A DNA stretch of 64,000 nt from Streptomyces xanthophaeus (GTDB lineage Bacteria; Actinomycetota; Actinomycetes; Streptomycetales; Streptomycetaceae). Location: NCBI RefSeq assembly GCF_000725805.1, contig NZ_JOFT01000050.1, forward strand, positions 1 to 64,000, in the 5' to 3' direction. Positions 7,420-16,163 of this stretch are shown here, one piece after another; position 1 is the first letter of the stretch; every line of letters begins with the position of its first letter. A model generated the notes under the pieces. The model searched no databases. It saw only the letters and a list, made by a program, of their open reading frames with translations, and was not told where the DNA came from. The position numbers and the translations under genes were made by a program.

Positions 7420-8223
7420 GTGACCTGGAGTGCCGCCGTCAGACGTTCGCCGTCGTCCCTCGCCGGCGTTCTGCTCGCGGGGCCGCTGCTCGCCCTCGGC
7501 GTGCTGTGCGTGGCCCTGCGCATTCCCATGGCGGACGTCTTCGCCGAGGGGCTGACCACCGCCGAGTGGGGGCCGCCGCCCGGCTATCCGCCGTTCGCGG
7601 CGATCCTGTTCACCCCGGCCGCCTGGCTGCCGCCCGCGCTGCTGCGGGCCGTCTTCGTCCTCGGCAACGCCGTGCTGCTCGCCCTGCTCGTCAGGCTCTC
7701 CTGCCGGCTGGCGGGGCTGCCCGCGCGGACCGGCCCCGTCCTGGCCGTGACCATCGCCGGCCTGTGGCTGGAGCCGCTCTTCCAGACGCCGCTGCCCGGC
7801 CAGGCCGACCTGGCCCTCGCCTGCCTGGCCGTGTGGGACCTGGGCCGGCCCCGGGCCGCGCTCGGCAAGGGCTTCGCGCTGGGCATCGCCGCCGGTGCCG
7901 CTCCCGCCGCCGCGGCCGTCGCCGGGTACCTGCTGCTGACCGGCCGCGTCCGGGCCGGGCTGACGGCCCTGGCCGCCTTCACCTGCGCCGCCCTGCTGGG
8001 CCTGCTGGTGCTGCCGCAGGCCTCCGCGGAGTTCTGGGCCCGGCAGCTGCCCCACACCGGCCCCGGGATGCTGCTGGACTGGCCCAGGCTGTGGGTCTGG
8101 GGCATCCCGCTGCTGGCCGTCCTGTTCGCCGCGGCGCGCAGGACGGCCGGCTTCCTCCCGGGCGGGGCCGGGGCTCCCGCCGCGGCCGTCAGTCGCTGGT
8201 CAGCAGCTCGTCGGCGTCCATGA
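7420..8223 (+). CDS. Degenerate GT87 (DUF2029) membrane glycosyltransferase, 267 aa
   Basis: Resembles the N-terminal half of GT87 polyprenyl-phosphate-dependent alpha-mannosyltransferases. Visible family blocks are [17 protein letters not shown] (about residues 53-69), [21 protein letters not shown] (about 110-131), [17 protein letters not shown] and [10 protein letters not shown]. Full-length members have 400 residues or more, while this one stops after about 6-7 membrane segments and its tail overlaps the convergent helicase gene by 35 nt. The usual VYRAEG segment after the first helix reads [10 protein letters not shown], and the Lys-containing loop (IKLTPA in relatives) reads AAPAAAA. 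Key residues therefore seem lost. It is probably an inactive or decaying copy, though a shortened functional protein cannot be excluded. Confidence 0.65.
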   Translation: MTWSAAVRRSPSSLAGVLLAGPLLALGVLCVALRIPMADVFAEGLTTAEWGPPPGYPPFAAILFTPAAWLPPALLRAVFVLGNAVLLALLVRLSCRLAGLPARTGPVLAVTIAGLWLEPLFQTPLPGQADLALACLAVWDLGRPRAALGKGFALGIAAGAAPAAAAVAGYLLLTGRVRAGLTALAAFTCAALLGLLVLPQASAEFWARQLPHTGPGMLLDWPRLWVWGIPLLAVLFAAARRTAGFLPGGAGAPAAAVSRWSAARRRP

Positions 8224-9832
8224 TCCGGTAGGCGTAGCCCTGTTCGGCCAGGAAGCGCTGGCGGTGCGCCGCGAAGTCCTGGTCGATCGTGTCGCGGGCG
8301 ACGACCGAGTAGAACCGCGCCTCGTGCCCGTCCGCCTTCGGCCGCAGCACCCGGCCCAGGCGCTGCGCCTCCTCCTGGCGCGAGCCGAAGGTGCCGGACA
8401 CCTGGATGGCGACCGTGGCCTCGGGCAGGTCGATGGAGAAGTTCGCCACCTTCGAGACGACCAGCACGCTGATCTCGCCCTCGCGGAAGGCGTTGAAGAG
8501 CTTCTCGCGCTGCGCGTTGGAGGTCTCGCCCTTGATGACGGGGGCGTTCAGGTGCTCGCCGAGCTCGTCGAGCTGGTCGATGTACTGCCCGATGACGAGG
8601 GTCTGTTCGCCCTGGTGCTTGCGCACCAGCGCCTCCGTGACCTTCCGCTTCGTCGCCGTCGTCGCGCAGAAGCGGTACTTCTCCTCCGTCTCGGCGGTCG
8701 CGTACGCGAGGCGCTCCGTCTCCGTCAGATTGACGCGGACCTCGACGCAGTCGGCGGGCGCGATGTAGCCCTGCGCCTCGATCTCCTTCCACGGCGCGTC
8801 GAACCGCTTCGGCCCGATCAGCGAGAACACGTCCGACTCGCGCCCGTCCTCGCGGACGAGGGTGGCCGTCAGGCCGAGGCGGCGGCGGGCCTGGAGGTCG
8901 GCGGTGAACTTGAACACCGGCGCGGGCAGCAGGTGCACCTCGTCGTAGACGATCAGGCCCCAGTCCCGGGAGTCGAACAGCTCCAGGTGCGGGTAGACGC
9001 CCTTCCGCTTCGTCGTGAGGACCTGGTACGTCGCGATCGTGACGGGCCGGATCTCCTTGCGGGTGCCGGAGTACTCGCCGATCTCCTCCTCCGTCAGCGA
9101 GGTCCGCTTGACCAGCTCGTGCTTCCACTGGCGGGCCGAGACGGTGTTCGTGACGAGGATCAGCGTGGTCGCCTTCGCCATCGCCATGGCCCCGGCGCCC
9201 ACCAGCGTCTTGCCCGCACCGCAGGGCAGCACGACCACACCGGAACCGCCGTGCCAGAAGCCCTCGACGGCCTGCTGCTGGTACGGGCGCAGCGCCCAGC
9301 CGTTCTCGGCCAGGTCGATCTGGTGCGCCTCGCCGTCGACGTACCCGGCGAGGTCCTCGGCCGGCCAGCCCAGCTTGAGCAGGGTCTGCTTGATCTGCCC
9401 GCGCTCGGAGGGGTGCACGACCACGGTGTCGGGGTCGAGCCGGGCCCCGACCAGCGGGGTGACCCGCTTGGACCGCAGGATCTCCTCCAGCACCGGCCGG
9501 TCGGTGCTGGTCAGGACCAGCCCGTGGACGGGGTGCTTGGAGAGGGTGAGGCGGCCGTAGCGCGCCATGGTCTCGGCGACGTCGACGAGCAGGGCGTGCG
9601 GGACGGGGTAGCGGGAGAACTCGACGAGGGCGTCGACGACCTGCTCGGCGTCGTGCCCGGCGGCGCGGGCGTTCCACAGGCCGAGCGGGGTGATCCGGTA
9701 GGTGTGGATGTGCTCGGGAGCGCGCTCTAGTTCGGCGAAGGGAGCGATGGCCCGCCGCGCGGCACCGGCGAGCTCGTGGTCGACCTCGAGAAGGAGGGTT
9801 TTGTCGCTCTGGACGATGAGAGGCCCGTTCAC
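8189..9832 (-). CDS. xpb: XPB-type DNA repair helicase, 547 aa
   Basis: Superfamily 2 3'-5' helicase of the bacterial XPB family. A damage-recognition-like N-terminal region (about residues 1-170) precedes ALRPYQQQAVEGF, Walker A LPCGAGKT (202-209), DEVH (297-300), TAT (322-324), the XPB RED motif in LVREDGRE (327-329) and QRLGRVLRPK near the C-terminus. Length matches mycobacterial XPB (about 550). The start is taken at GTG 9832 because an AGGAAAGGGA Shine-Dalgarno sequence lies 8-9 nt upstream; an upstream in-frame extension lacks family similarity. The partner helicase-associated protein lies about 1.8 kb upstream. Expected role: nucleic-acid unwinding in repair or recombination, in the cytoplasm. 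Confidence 0.92.
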   Translation of the reverse strand: MNGPLIVQSDKTLLLEVDHELAGAARRAIAPFAELERAPEHIHTYRITPLGLWNARAAGHDAEQVVDALVEFSRYPVPHALLVDVAETMARYGRLTLSKHPVHGLVLTSTDRPVLEEILRSKRVTPLVGARLDPDTVVVHPSERGQIKQTLLKLGWPAEDLAGYVDGEAHQIDLAENGWALRPYQQQAVEGFWHGGSGVVVLPCGAGKTLVGAGAMAMAKATTLILVTNTVSARQWKHELVKRTSLTEEEIGEYSGTRKEIRPVTIATYQVLTTKRKGVYPHLELFDSRDWGLIVYDEVHLLPAPVFKFTADLQARRRLGLTATLVREDGRESDVFSLIGPKRFDAPWKEIEAQGYIAPADCVEVRVNLTETERLAYATAETEEKYRFCATTATKRKVTEALVRKHQGEQTLVIGQYIDQLDELGEHLNAPVIKGETSNAQREKLFNAFREGEISVLVVSKVANFSIDLPEATVAIQVSGTFGSRQEEAQRLGRVLRPKADGHEARFYSVVARDTIDQDFAAHRQRFLAEQGYAYRIMDADELLTSD

Positions 9833-9972
9833 ACACGTCCCTTTCCTGCGTGGGGTGGCCGTCCGGGCGCGGGCGGCCAAACCTCCAGTCTGCCGCATCG
9901 CCGTGCCGGCAGGAGGGTTCCGGGCGGCCGGGGCGGTTGACGGGGTGGGGGCGGGGTGGGTTCGCTGGGGGG

Positions 9973-10977
9973 ATGTCTGATCTTCGTATTGAGGCCGTGG
10001 GCGACGATGTCACGCTCCGGGACTGGCGGTACGTCCACAATCTGATCATTCCCACCGACCCGCTCTCCGCCGACGCGGTCCGCGAACGCGCCGGGCGTCA
10101 CCGGCTGGACGTCGCCTACGCCGGGCACGCGCTGGTCGGCTGCATGACCGTACGGCCGCCCGGGGACGGCGACGCGGACGGGGACGGGGACGGCGAAGCG
10201 GGCGGTGACGGGGCGCGGGTGGTCACCGTGATCGCGCGGATCCTGCCCGAGTACCGCGGGCACGGCCTCGGCGCCCGGCTGTACGCGCACGGGCTGGCGC
10301 AGGCGCGGGCGCTCGGGGCGCAGCGGGTGCGGACCGTGGTGCTGGAGTCCGACGCGGACGGGCTGCGCTTCGCCCTGGCGCACGGCTTCACCGAGACCGA
10401 GCGCTACCTGCTGCCCGGGGACACCGTGGCCTTCGTCGACCTGGAGTCCGACGCGGAAGCCGGCCCGTACGCGGACCCGTACGCCGACCGGGGCGCCGGC
10501 CCGGAAGGGGCCGCGCAGGCCTTCGTACCGGCCGGGTTCACGCCGCCGCTCAGCCTGGAGGGCGACGGTTTCCGGCTGGAGCCGCTCCGCGAGGAGCACA
10601 ACGCCCGGGACCACGCCGCCTGGACCGCCAGCATCGCGCACATCCGGGCCACCCCCGGCTACGGGACGACGTGCTGGCCGCCGCCGGAGGGGATGTCCGA
10701 GGAGTCGAACCTGTCCGATCTGCAGCAGCACGTACGGGACTTCGCCGGGCGGCGCGGATTCGCGTACACCGTGCTGGAGGGGGCGGACGGGGGCGATGAG
10801 GTCATCGGCTGCGTCTACGTCTACCCCGGCAAGGACGACCCGCAGCGGGCCCACGTCAGCTCCTGGGTGCGCGCCGACCGGGCCGGGCTCGACGCCCCGC
10901 TGTACGCGGCGGTCACCCGCTGGCTGGCCGAGGCCTGGCCCTTCGCGGCCGGGCAGGTCGACTACGCGCCGAGGTGA
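9973..10977 (+). CDS. Double GNAT-domain acetyltransferase, 334 aa
   Basis: Two GNAT-like domains in one chain. The N-terminal domain (about 1-160) has the acetyl-CoA motif PEYRGHGLGARLY and a later ADGLRFALAHGF block. After an acidic linker with PYADPYAD repeats, the C-terminal domain (about 190-334) begins FRLEPLREEHNARDHAAW and contains VIGCVYVYPG and a HVSSWVRADRAGLDAPLY block, typical of a second, divergent GNAT group usually encoded alone. There is no frame break between them. An acidic DGDADGDGDGEAGGDG insertion lies in domain 1. The start at ATG 9973 follows GGGGGG. Substrate unknown. The last 16 nt overlap the convergent DUF4291 gene. Confidence 0.8.
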   Translation: MSDLRIEAVGDDVTLRDWRYVHNLIIPTDPLSADAVRERAGRHRLDVAYAGHALVGCMTVRPPGDGDADGDGDGEAGGDGARVVTVIARILPEYRGHGLGARLYAHGLAQARALGAQRVRTVVLESDADGLRFALAHGFTETERYLLPGDTVAFVDLESDAEAGPYADPYADRGAGPEGAAQAFVPAGFTPPLSLEGDGFRLEPLREEHNARDHAAWTASIAHIRATPGYGTTCWPPPEGMSEESNLSDLQQHVRDFAGRRGFAYTVLEGADGGDEVIGCVYVYPGKDDPQRAHVSSWVRADRAGLDAPLYAAVTRWLAEAWPFAAGQVDYAPR

Positions 10978-11564
10978 GGCAGCGGGCCCGCCGGGTACGG
11001 GGTCTCCACGGGCAGCAGGGCGTGCGCCGCCGCGTCCTCGCCGCCCCGGATCAGGCCGTGGACCTCGCGGGCCAGCGGGGTGACGTCGCGGATGGAGACG
11101 GTCCACCGGTCGGCGTAGGCGCGCGAGGCCGGGCCCGACAGGCCCAGTTGGAGCGAGCGGTGCGGCAGCGGGTTCAGGTGCAGGTCGCGCTCCGGGTCCC
11201 ACTGGACGCGGGCCGAGCTCCCGCGCAGCGCGTGCTGCCAGGCCTCGCGGTCGGCGTGGACGCCGGGGACGTAGTGGGACAGGCAGGCGCCGCGCAGGGC
11301 CTCGTCGAAGCCCTCGCGGGTGATCTCGACGGCGAGGACCGTCTCCTGGTCGGCCTTGGTGGCCCAGCCGCAGCGGTACATCATCCACAGGAACGAGGGC
11401 TTGACCCACGTCATCCGCTCCCGCTTCCAGGCGGGCGGGAAGCGGCCGTCGCGGGCCGCCGGGACCCCCAGGCGGGGTGCGTAGGCCTGGTAGACGGTGA
11501 CCGTGGCGTCGGTGTGCGCGGCGCGGATCTGGTGCCGCGGTGTGTGCGGGGCGGGCTCGGACAT
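10962..11564 (-). CDS. DUF4291 domain protein, 200 aa
   Basis: The sequence HQIRAAHTDATVTVYQAYAP near residue 11, the MTWVKPSFLWMMYRCGWATK block (about 51-70) and HLNPLPHRSLQLGL match the DUF4291 family, soluble proteins of unknown function. Length is typical. A CAGGCT hexamer lies 7 nt before ATG 11564 with no Shine-Dalgarno sequence, suggesting a leaderless transcript. It is convergent with the double GNAT gene and overlaps it by 16 nt. It lies between xpb and the helicase-associated gene, but nothing in it suggests a shared role. Confidence 0.85.
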   Translation of the reverse strand: MSEPAPHTPRHQIRAAHTDATVTVYQAYAPRLGVPAARDGRFPPAWKRERMTWVKPSFLWMMYRCGWATKADQETVLAVEITREGFDEALRGACLSHYVPGVHADREAWQHALRGSSARVQWDPERDLHLNPLPHRSLQLGLSGPASRAYADRWTVSIRDVTPLAREVHGLIRGGEDAAAHALLPVETPYPAGPLPHLGA

Positions 11565-11611
11565 GGGGTCCAGCCTGCGGGTTCACCGGCGGCCGGGCCA
11601 GCGGATTTCCG

Positions 11612-14089
11612 TCAGAGGTGTTCGTCCTCCAGCTCGGCGACGCCCGTGATCCGGTGCAGGGCGTAGGTGCGGACCTCGTCGGCGGTGTGGTCGTAGCCGG
11701 TGACGAATCCGCCCTCCACCCGGACCGGGGCGAGGACCCGCTGGCTCGCCGCGCCCTCCGCGTTCACGTAGCCGATCCACACCGCCGACCCGGTCAGCGC
11801 GGCCGCCTGGACCGTCGCCAGGGTCTCCGCGGCGCTCGTGCGCGGGAGTTCGCCGGGGACGCCCGTCCCGGCGGCCGGCTCCTTGCGGACCGCCGTCGCC
11901 GCCAGGTCGCCCGCACGGATCGCCCGTACGGCCGCCGCCAGCAGCGTGGCGTCGGGCACCGGCGGCCCGTCCGGGACGGGGGCGGGCGCCGAGCGGGCCG
12001 GGGTGCGGTGGGCGTCCGCGCGGGACACCAGCACGTCACCGGTACGGGATTCCGCGGCCGGCGCGTAGCCCATCGACCGCAACCCGTCGAGCAGCACGGT
12101 GGGTTCGGCCTGCGCGGCCAGCACCGTCGGGGCGAGGCGGCGCAGCCCCAGCCCGGCGGAGCGCTTGTCGGCGAGGATCTCGCCCAGCACCGAGTCGTCG
12201 TCGCAGCGGACGTACGAGGAGGCCGCGCCGACCCGCAGGTGCCCGTGCCGCCGGGCCACGTCGTCGATCAGGTAGGCCAGCGGCTGCGGGACCGGGGTGC
12301 GGCTGTGCTCCTTGAGGAAGGCGTGCAGGTCGGCGGCGGCGTGCCCGGCGTCCAGGGCGCGGCGCACGGACCCGGGGGTGAACCGGTACACGGTGGCCCC
12401 GCCCTTGGACTCCACGTCGGCCAGCACCGCCAGGGTGTCGCCGAGGGGGCGGCGCAGCGGGCCGGGGGCCACGGCCGTCAGGTCGGCCTGGAGCAGGACG
12501 TGGTCCACCGGCTCCGGCAGCAGCGGGGCCAGCAGCGGCGCCGGGTCCTGGTGCTCCAGCAGGGCGCGGCCCGGGCCGGACAGGGCGCCGCGGCCGGTGA
12601 CGCCGAGGACCTCCGCCTCGGTCAGGGTCCAGTGCGCGAGGCGGGCCCGCAGATCGCTCGCCCCGCGTACGGGGCGTTCCCAGGCCAGCCGCGCCAGCAG
12701 GGTCTCGGGGTCGGCGGAGGCGCCCTCGGGCAGTTCGCCGAGGAGTTCCAGGACGCGGCGGCGCACCTCGGGGGCGGCGGAGCGGTCCAGGTCGGGGCCG
12801 AGCGTGGAGAGGGTGCGGCCCTTGGTGTCCTGTTCGCCGACCAGGCCCGCGGTGCGGGTGGCGGGCAGCCAGGCCGCGGCGAGCACCGACCAGCGTTCGG
12901 CGGGCGGGAGTTCGGTCCACACGTCGAAGGCGGGGGTGGGCGCGTACCGTTCGTCGGCCTCGCCGTCGCTGGCCAGCAGCCCGGCCGCGTAGGCGAGTTC
13001 GATCCAGAAGGAGGCCGAGGACTCGGTGGTGTCCAGGGAGGCCGCGGCCCGCTTCAGGTCCCGTACGGAGAGGCCGCCCGCGCGCAGCACCGGCGGACCG
13101 GCGTGCTCCCAGGACTTCACCAGCTCCTCGACGGTCGACAGGGCGGCCAGCGCCTGGCCCGCGGCGTTCGCGTCCACAGCCTGTGGACGGTGCTCGCGGT
13201 GCACGGCCACCGCCGGGGCCACCGGCGCGGTGTCGCGGTGCGCGAGGCCCCCGCGCAGGTGGAGGGCGACCTCGCGGGGCAGGACGACGGTCCGCGCGGA
13301 GGCGGGCAGCAGCAGGCCCCGGTCGCGCAGCCAGCGCACCGGCGGCGTCGGGCTGGGGGTCACCTCCCCGTACGGCGGCCCCCACACGAGCCGCCCCAGC
13401 ACCTGGTGCGCCTCCGCCGGGGCCTCGTCCAGCAGCGCCGACATCCGCTCGGGGTCGGTGAACAGGGCGGTCAGCGCGGTCACCGCGGACACCGGGTCGT
13501 GGGTGGCGGGCAGCCCGGCGGCCAGCACGATCTCCTGGATCCGGGTCGGCGACATCCCGGCCGTGGCCTCGGCCGTGGTGGGGCCCAGCCCGGTCGGGGA
13601 GGGGCGCTGGGCGGAGGGCGCGAGGAGTTCGCGGGCCGTGCGGACCAGCCGCAGCCGGTCCCCGTCACCCCACACCAGGGCCTGGTCGCGCAGGGTCTCC
13701 AGGGCCCCGGGGAGCGCGGCGCGGGCCGGGTCGCCCGCGGCGTCCGATGCGCCGAGGTGGCCGGTGAGCAGGGATTCCAGCACCGGGTACGGGCACGGTT
13801 CGGGGGCCACCGCCAGGGCCTCGGCGGTCTGCAGCGCGAACCGGTCGAGGCGGTCCAGGGCCCGTACGACGGAGGCCCGCGTCCCGGCGCGGGTCGCCAG
13901 CTGGGTCACGTCGCCCGGTACCGGGCTGACCAGGTCCGGGCGGGCCCGCAGCAGGGCGGCGAGGGACGCGTCGTCGCGGGAGCGCAGGGCCTCGGCGAGG
14001 GAGCGGTGGGCGCCTGCACCCGTGGTCGCGGGCGCACTTCGGCCCGTGCCCGCCCCCGGACTTCCTGCAGCACTGCTTGCCTCAGGCAC
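11612..14089 (-). CDS. Helicase-associated (XPB/Ssl2-like) protein with WYL-like C-terminus, 825 aa
   Basis: Large protein of the actinobacterial family carrying a helicase C-terminal-like domain (PF13625 type), found beside xpb in mycobacteria. It has no Walker A, so it is not itself a helicase. The N-terminal part reads SLAEALRSRDDASLAALLRA and VTQLATRAGTRASVVRALDRL, suggesting winged-helix folds. The central region contains HLRGGLAHRD and DHVLLQADLTAVAPGPL. Near the C-terminus, AVWIGYVNAEGAASQRVL...GGFVTGYDHTADEVRTYAL looks like a WYL domain, which often binds ligand or nucleic acid. GTG 14089 is supported by a perfect AGGAGG Shine-Dalgarno sequence 5 nt upstream. Likely an XPB partner or regulator. 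Confidence 0.82.
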   Translation of the reverse strand: MPEASSAAGSPGAGTGRSAPATTGAGAHRSLAEALRSRDDASLAALLRARPDLVSPVPGDVTQLATRAGTRASVVRALDRLDRFALQTAEALAVAPEPCPYPVLESLLTGHLGASDAAGDPARAALPGALETLRDQALVWGDGDRLRLVRTARELLAPSAQRPSPTGLGPTTAEATAGMSPTRIQEIVLAAGLPATHDPVSAVTALTALFTDPERMSALLDEAPAEAHQVLGRLVWGPPYGEVTPSPTPPVRWLRDRGLLLPASARTVVLPREVALHLRGGLAHRDTAPVAPAVAVHREHRPQAVDANAAGQALAALSTVEELVKSWEHAGPPVLRAGGLSVRDLKRAAASLDTTESSASFWIELAYAAGLLASDGEADERYAPTPAFDVWTELPPAERWSVLAAAWLPATRTAGLVGEQDTKGRTLSTLGPDLDRSAAPEVRRRVLELLGELPEGASADPETLLARLAWERPVRGASDLRARLAHWTLTEAEVLGVTGRGALSGPGRALLEHQDPAPLLAPLLPEPVDHVLLQADLTAVAPGPLRRPLGDTLAVLADVESKGGATVYRFTPGSVRRALDAGHAAADLHAFLKEHSRTPVPQPLAYLIDDVARRHGHLRVGAASSYVRCDDDSVLGEILADKRSAGLGLRRLAPTVLAAQAEPTVLLDGLRSMGYAPAAESRTGDVLVSRADAHRTPARSAPAPVPDGPPVPDATLLAAAVRAIRAGDLAATAVRKEPAAGTGVPGELPRTSAAETLATVQAAALTGSAVWIGYVNAEGAASQRVLAPVRVEGGFVTGYDHTADEVRTYALHRITGVAELEDEHL

Positions 14090-14220
14090 AGTCGCCTCCT
14101 GGTCGCGTCGGCCGGTCAGTCGGCCGGTCCCCATCCGGCCAACGGTATCCGCTGAGCCCGGGGCCGCTCCACGGGCGCACGCGCTACGGTTCCGGCAGGC
14201 GGTACGGGAGGAGCCGGGGC

Positions 14221-15234
14221 ATGGCAATCGAGAGCGACCATCTGGTCTACGAATATCTGAGCCGTGTCGGGGACTTGGCGCAGCAGCGGCAGCTGTCCTC
14301 CGGCGACCGGATGCGCCTGGTGGCGGGGCTGCGGGACGAGATCGACCGTCGGCGCGCCAAGTACGAGCCGGAGACCCCGGCGGCCGTGCGCCGCATCCTG
14401 GACCGGATCGGCACGCCGGAGGAGGTCCTGGACACCCTGGCCGCCGCCGGGAGTCCGTCGGCCGTCACCCCCGCCCCGGCCCCGGCCGGGGAGGCCGCCC
14501 AGGGCGTGCCCACGCAGCGGGGGCCGGGCCGGCTGCGCCGCAGGGCAGCGCCCGGGCCCGCTCCGGCGGCGGAGCCCGTGAACGTGCCGCCGCACCTGGC
14601 CGGGCTCGACGACCTCGGGCCCTCCGGCGGGGCCGAGCCCGACTGGTGGCGGGTCGCCCCCGGGCCGTACGGGGCGGGGCCGCAGGTGGAGGGCTTCGCG
14701 GGCGGCATCGAGATCCCGGACCTGTACAAGGAGGGGTTCGAGGAGGAGGACGCGGCCCCGGCCGCCGACGCCGCGGCGACCGCCGGCGAGCCGGAGGGGC
14801 GCGGACGGGGCTTCGTACGGTTCCTGCGCGAGCGGCGGCGGGCGAAGCGGGAGGCGCGGCCCGCGCCCGAGGCCGCGGCGCCGGCGGCCCCCGCGGCCCG
14901 GCCCCGGCCGAACGCCTTCCTGCTGCTGGCGGCTGCCGTCCTCGTCGTCGGCGTGGTCAGCGGCTACTGGCTGCTGCTCGTCGTCGGCTGGCTGCTGCCG
15001 TACGCCTCGCGCCTGCTGGCGCCCGCCGAGCGCAAGTGGGCCGTGTTCGGTCCGCCGGGCGTGGTGCTGGCGGGCGCGGGGGTGTGGCTGTGGGGCCGGA
15101 TGAACGGCAGGTGGGGCGAGGCCCTGGCCGAGGACCAGCTGAGCGGCGCCCTGACGGGCATGTGGCCGTGGCTGCTGCGCGGCGCGGCCCTCGCCTCCGC
15201 GGCGTACCTGGTCTGGCGCTCCCGCCGCCACTGA
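14221..15234 (+). CDS. HAAS-like domain membrane protein, 337 aa
   Basis: Residues 1-80 (YEYLSRVGDLAQQRQLSSGD, RLVAGLRDEIDRRR, RRILDRIGTPEEVLDTLAAA) look like the HAAS domain, a small helical domain found in membrane proteins of actinomycetes and often linked to PadR-type control. A long Pro/Ala/acidic linker follows (about 80-225), then three or four hydrophobic segments at the C-terminus: FLLLAAAVLVVGVVSGYWLL, LLVVGWLLPYA, VVLAGAGVWLW and LLRGAALASAAYLVW. A GGGAGGAG Shine-Dalgarno sequence precedes ATG 14221. No adjacent PadR gene is seen. Function unknown. Confidence 0.75.
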   Translation: MAIESDHLVYEYLSRVGDLAQQRQLSSGDRMRLVAGLRDEIDRRRAKYEPETPAAVRRILDRIGTPEEVLDTLAAAGSPSAVTPAPAPAGEAAQGVPTQRGPGRLRRRAAPGPAPAAEPVNVPPHLAGLDDLGPSGGAEPDWWRVAPGPYGAGPQVEGFAGGIEIPDLYKEGFEEEDAAPAADAAATAGEPEGRGRGFVRFLRERRRAKREARPAPEAAAPAAPAARPRPNAFLLLAAAVLVVGVVSGYWLLLVVGWLLPYASRLLAPAERKWAVFGPPGVVLAGAGVWLWGRMNGRWGEALAEDQLSGALTGMWPWLLRGAALASAAYLVWRSRRH

Positions 15235-15257
15235 CCCCGGGCCGGGGCCGGAGCCGG

Positions 15258-15287
15258 CCGCCCCCGGTCGGCCCCGGCCGGGGGCGG
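15258..15287. terminator. Bidirectional hairpin between convergent genes
   Basis: Arms CCGCCCCCGG (15258-15267) and CCGGGGGCGG (15278-15287) with a 10-nt loop. The hairpin lies between the HAAS-like gene and the convergent secreted/membrane gene. No U-tract, as usual in Streptomyces. Confidence 0.6.
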
Positions 15288-15293
15288 GGCGGG

Positions 15294-16154
15294 TCAGCCG
15301 CCCTGGACGACGGTCTGCTTCTTCTCCATCGGGTTGGCGTCGGCGGTCTTGACGAGGCCGAGGAAGGCCGGGGACCTGACCACCTCCAGCAGCTGCTCCT
15401 TGGTGACCGGGGCCGAGGTGTTCGTCGTGGAGTCCGCGCCGACGTACAGCAGGACGGTGCTGGCGCCGTAGCGGAAGGAGACCCGGGCCACGGTCACGTT
15501 CCCGTCGCCCTCGGGGCTGGTCGACGCGGTGGCCTCGATGCCGCCGGGCAGGGTGGCCCGCTTGCAGGTCTGCCCCTTGATCTCCAGGCACTCCCGTTCG
15601 CCGGTGCCCGGTCCGGCCGCGGGCCGTACCGAGAAGAGGAGCGTGAAGGTGCTGCCGTCCTTGGTGGCCTGGTACTGGCGCACCGCGAGGTCGGTCCGCT
15701 GCACGAGGCCGACCGCATCGGGCAGCAGGTCCTGCAGGACGGTGACGGCCTGGTCCTGGAAGCTCTCCTGCCGGACCCGCTCGGCGGGCGGCAGCTGCGC
15801 CATCGAGGACTCGCCCGGGCTCGGTTCGATGTGGACCGGCGGAGGCGGGCCCGAGGAGGACGGCGTGGCCTGCGGCGGTGCGGTCGGCGAGGGCGCGGCG
15901 GCCACCTCGCCCGCCCCGGAGGCCTTCCCGGACCCGGCCGGCAGCGCGGCGGCCCCGGCCACGCCGAGCACGGCGAGGGCCAGCACCCCGCCGCCGATCA
16001 CCGCCCGCAGGCGGGCCTTGCGGCGGCGCCCCTGGGCCAGGGCCGGACCCGCCAGGTCGGGCAGCGGCGGCAGTTCCGCGGTCGTCCGGTCCATCGCCTC
16101 CCGCAGGAGCCGCACCGCCCGGTCGTCGTTCGTGAGGTCTTCGTTGGTGCCCAT
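15294..16154 (-). CDS. Membrane-anchored partner of the SigE-family sigma factor, 286 aa
   Basis: A cytoplasmic N-terminus (about residues 1-48) is followed by one membrane helix (AVIGGGVLALAVLGVAGAAAL, about 51-71). A Pro/Ser-rich linker and an extracellular domain of about 170 residues follow, with a Cys pair (CLEIKGQTC) likely to form a disulfide. Its start lies 9 nt after the stop of the sigma gene, so the two form an operon. Streptomyces SigE-family sigma factors of this type are commonly followed by such a single-pass protein, which may act as an anti-sigma factor or sensor. No zinc-binding HxxxCxxC motif is seen, so a classical ZAS anti-sigma factor is excluded. Confidence 0.75.
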   Translation of the reverse strand: MGTNEDLTNDDRAVRLLREAMDRTTAELPPLPDLAGPALAQGRRRKARLRAVIGGGVLALAVLGVAGAAALPAGSGKASGAGEVAAAPSPTAPPQATPSSSGPPPPVHIEPSPGESSMAQLPPAERVRQESFQDQAVTVLQDLLPDAVGLVQRTDLAVRQYQATKDGSTFTLLFSVRPAAGPGTGERECLEIKGQTCKRATLPGGIEATASTSPEGDGNVTVARVSFRYGASTVLLYVGADSTTNTSAPVTKEQLLEVVRSPAFLGLVKTADANPMEKKQTVVQGG

Positions 16155-16163
16155 GACGTCTCC

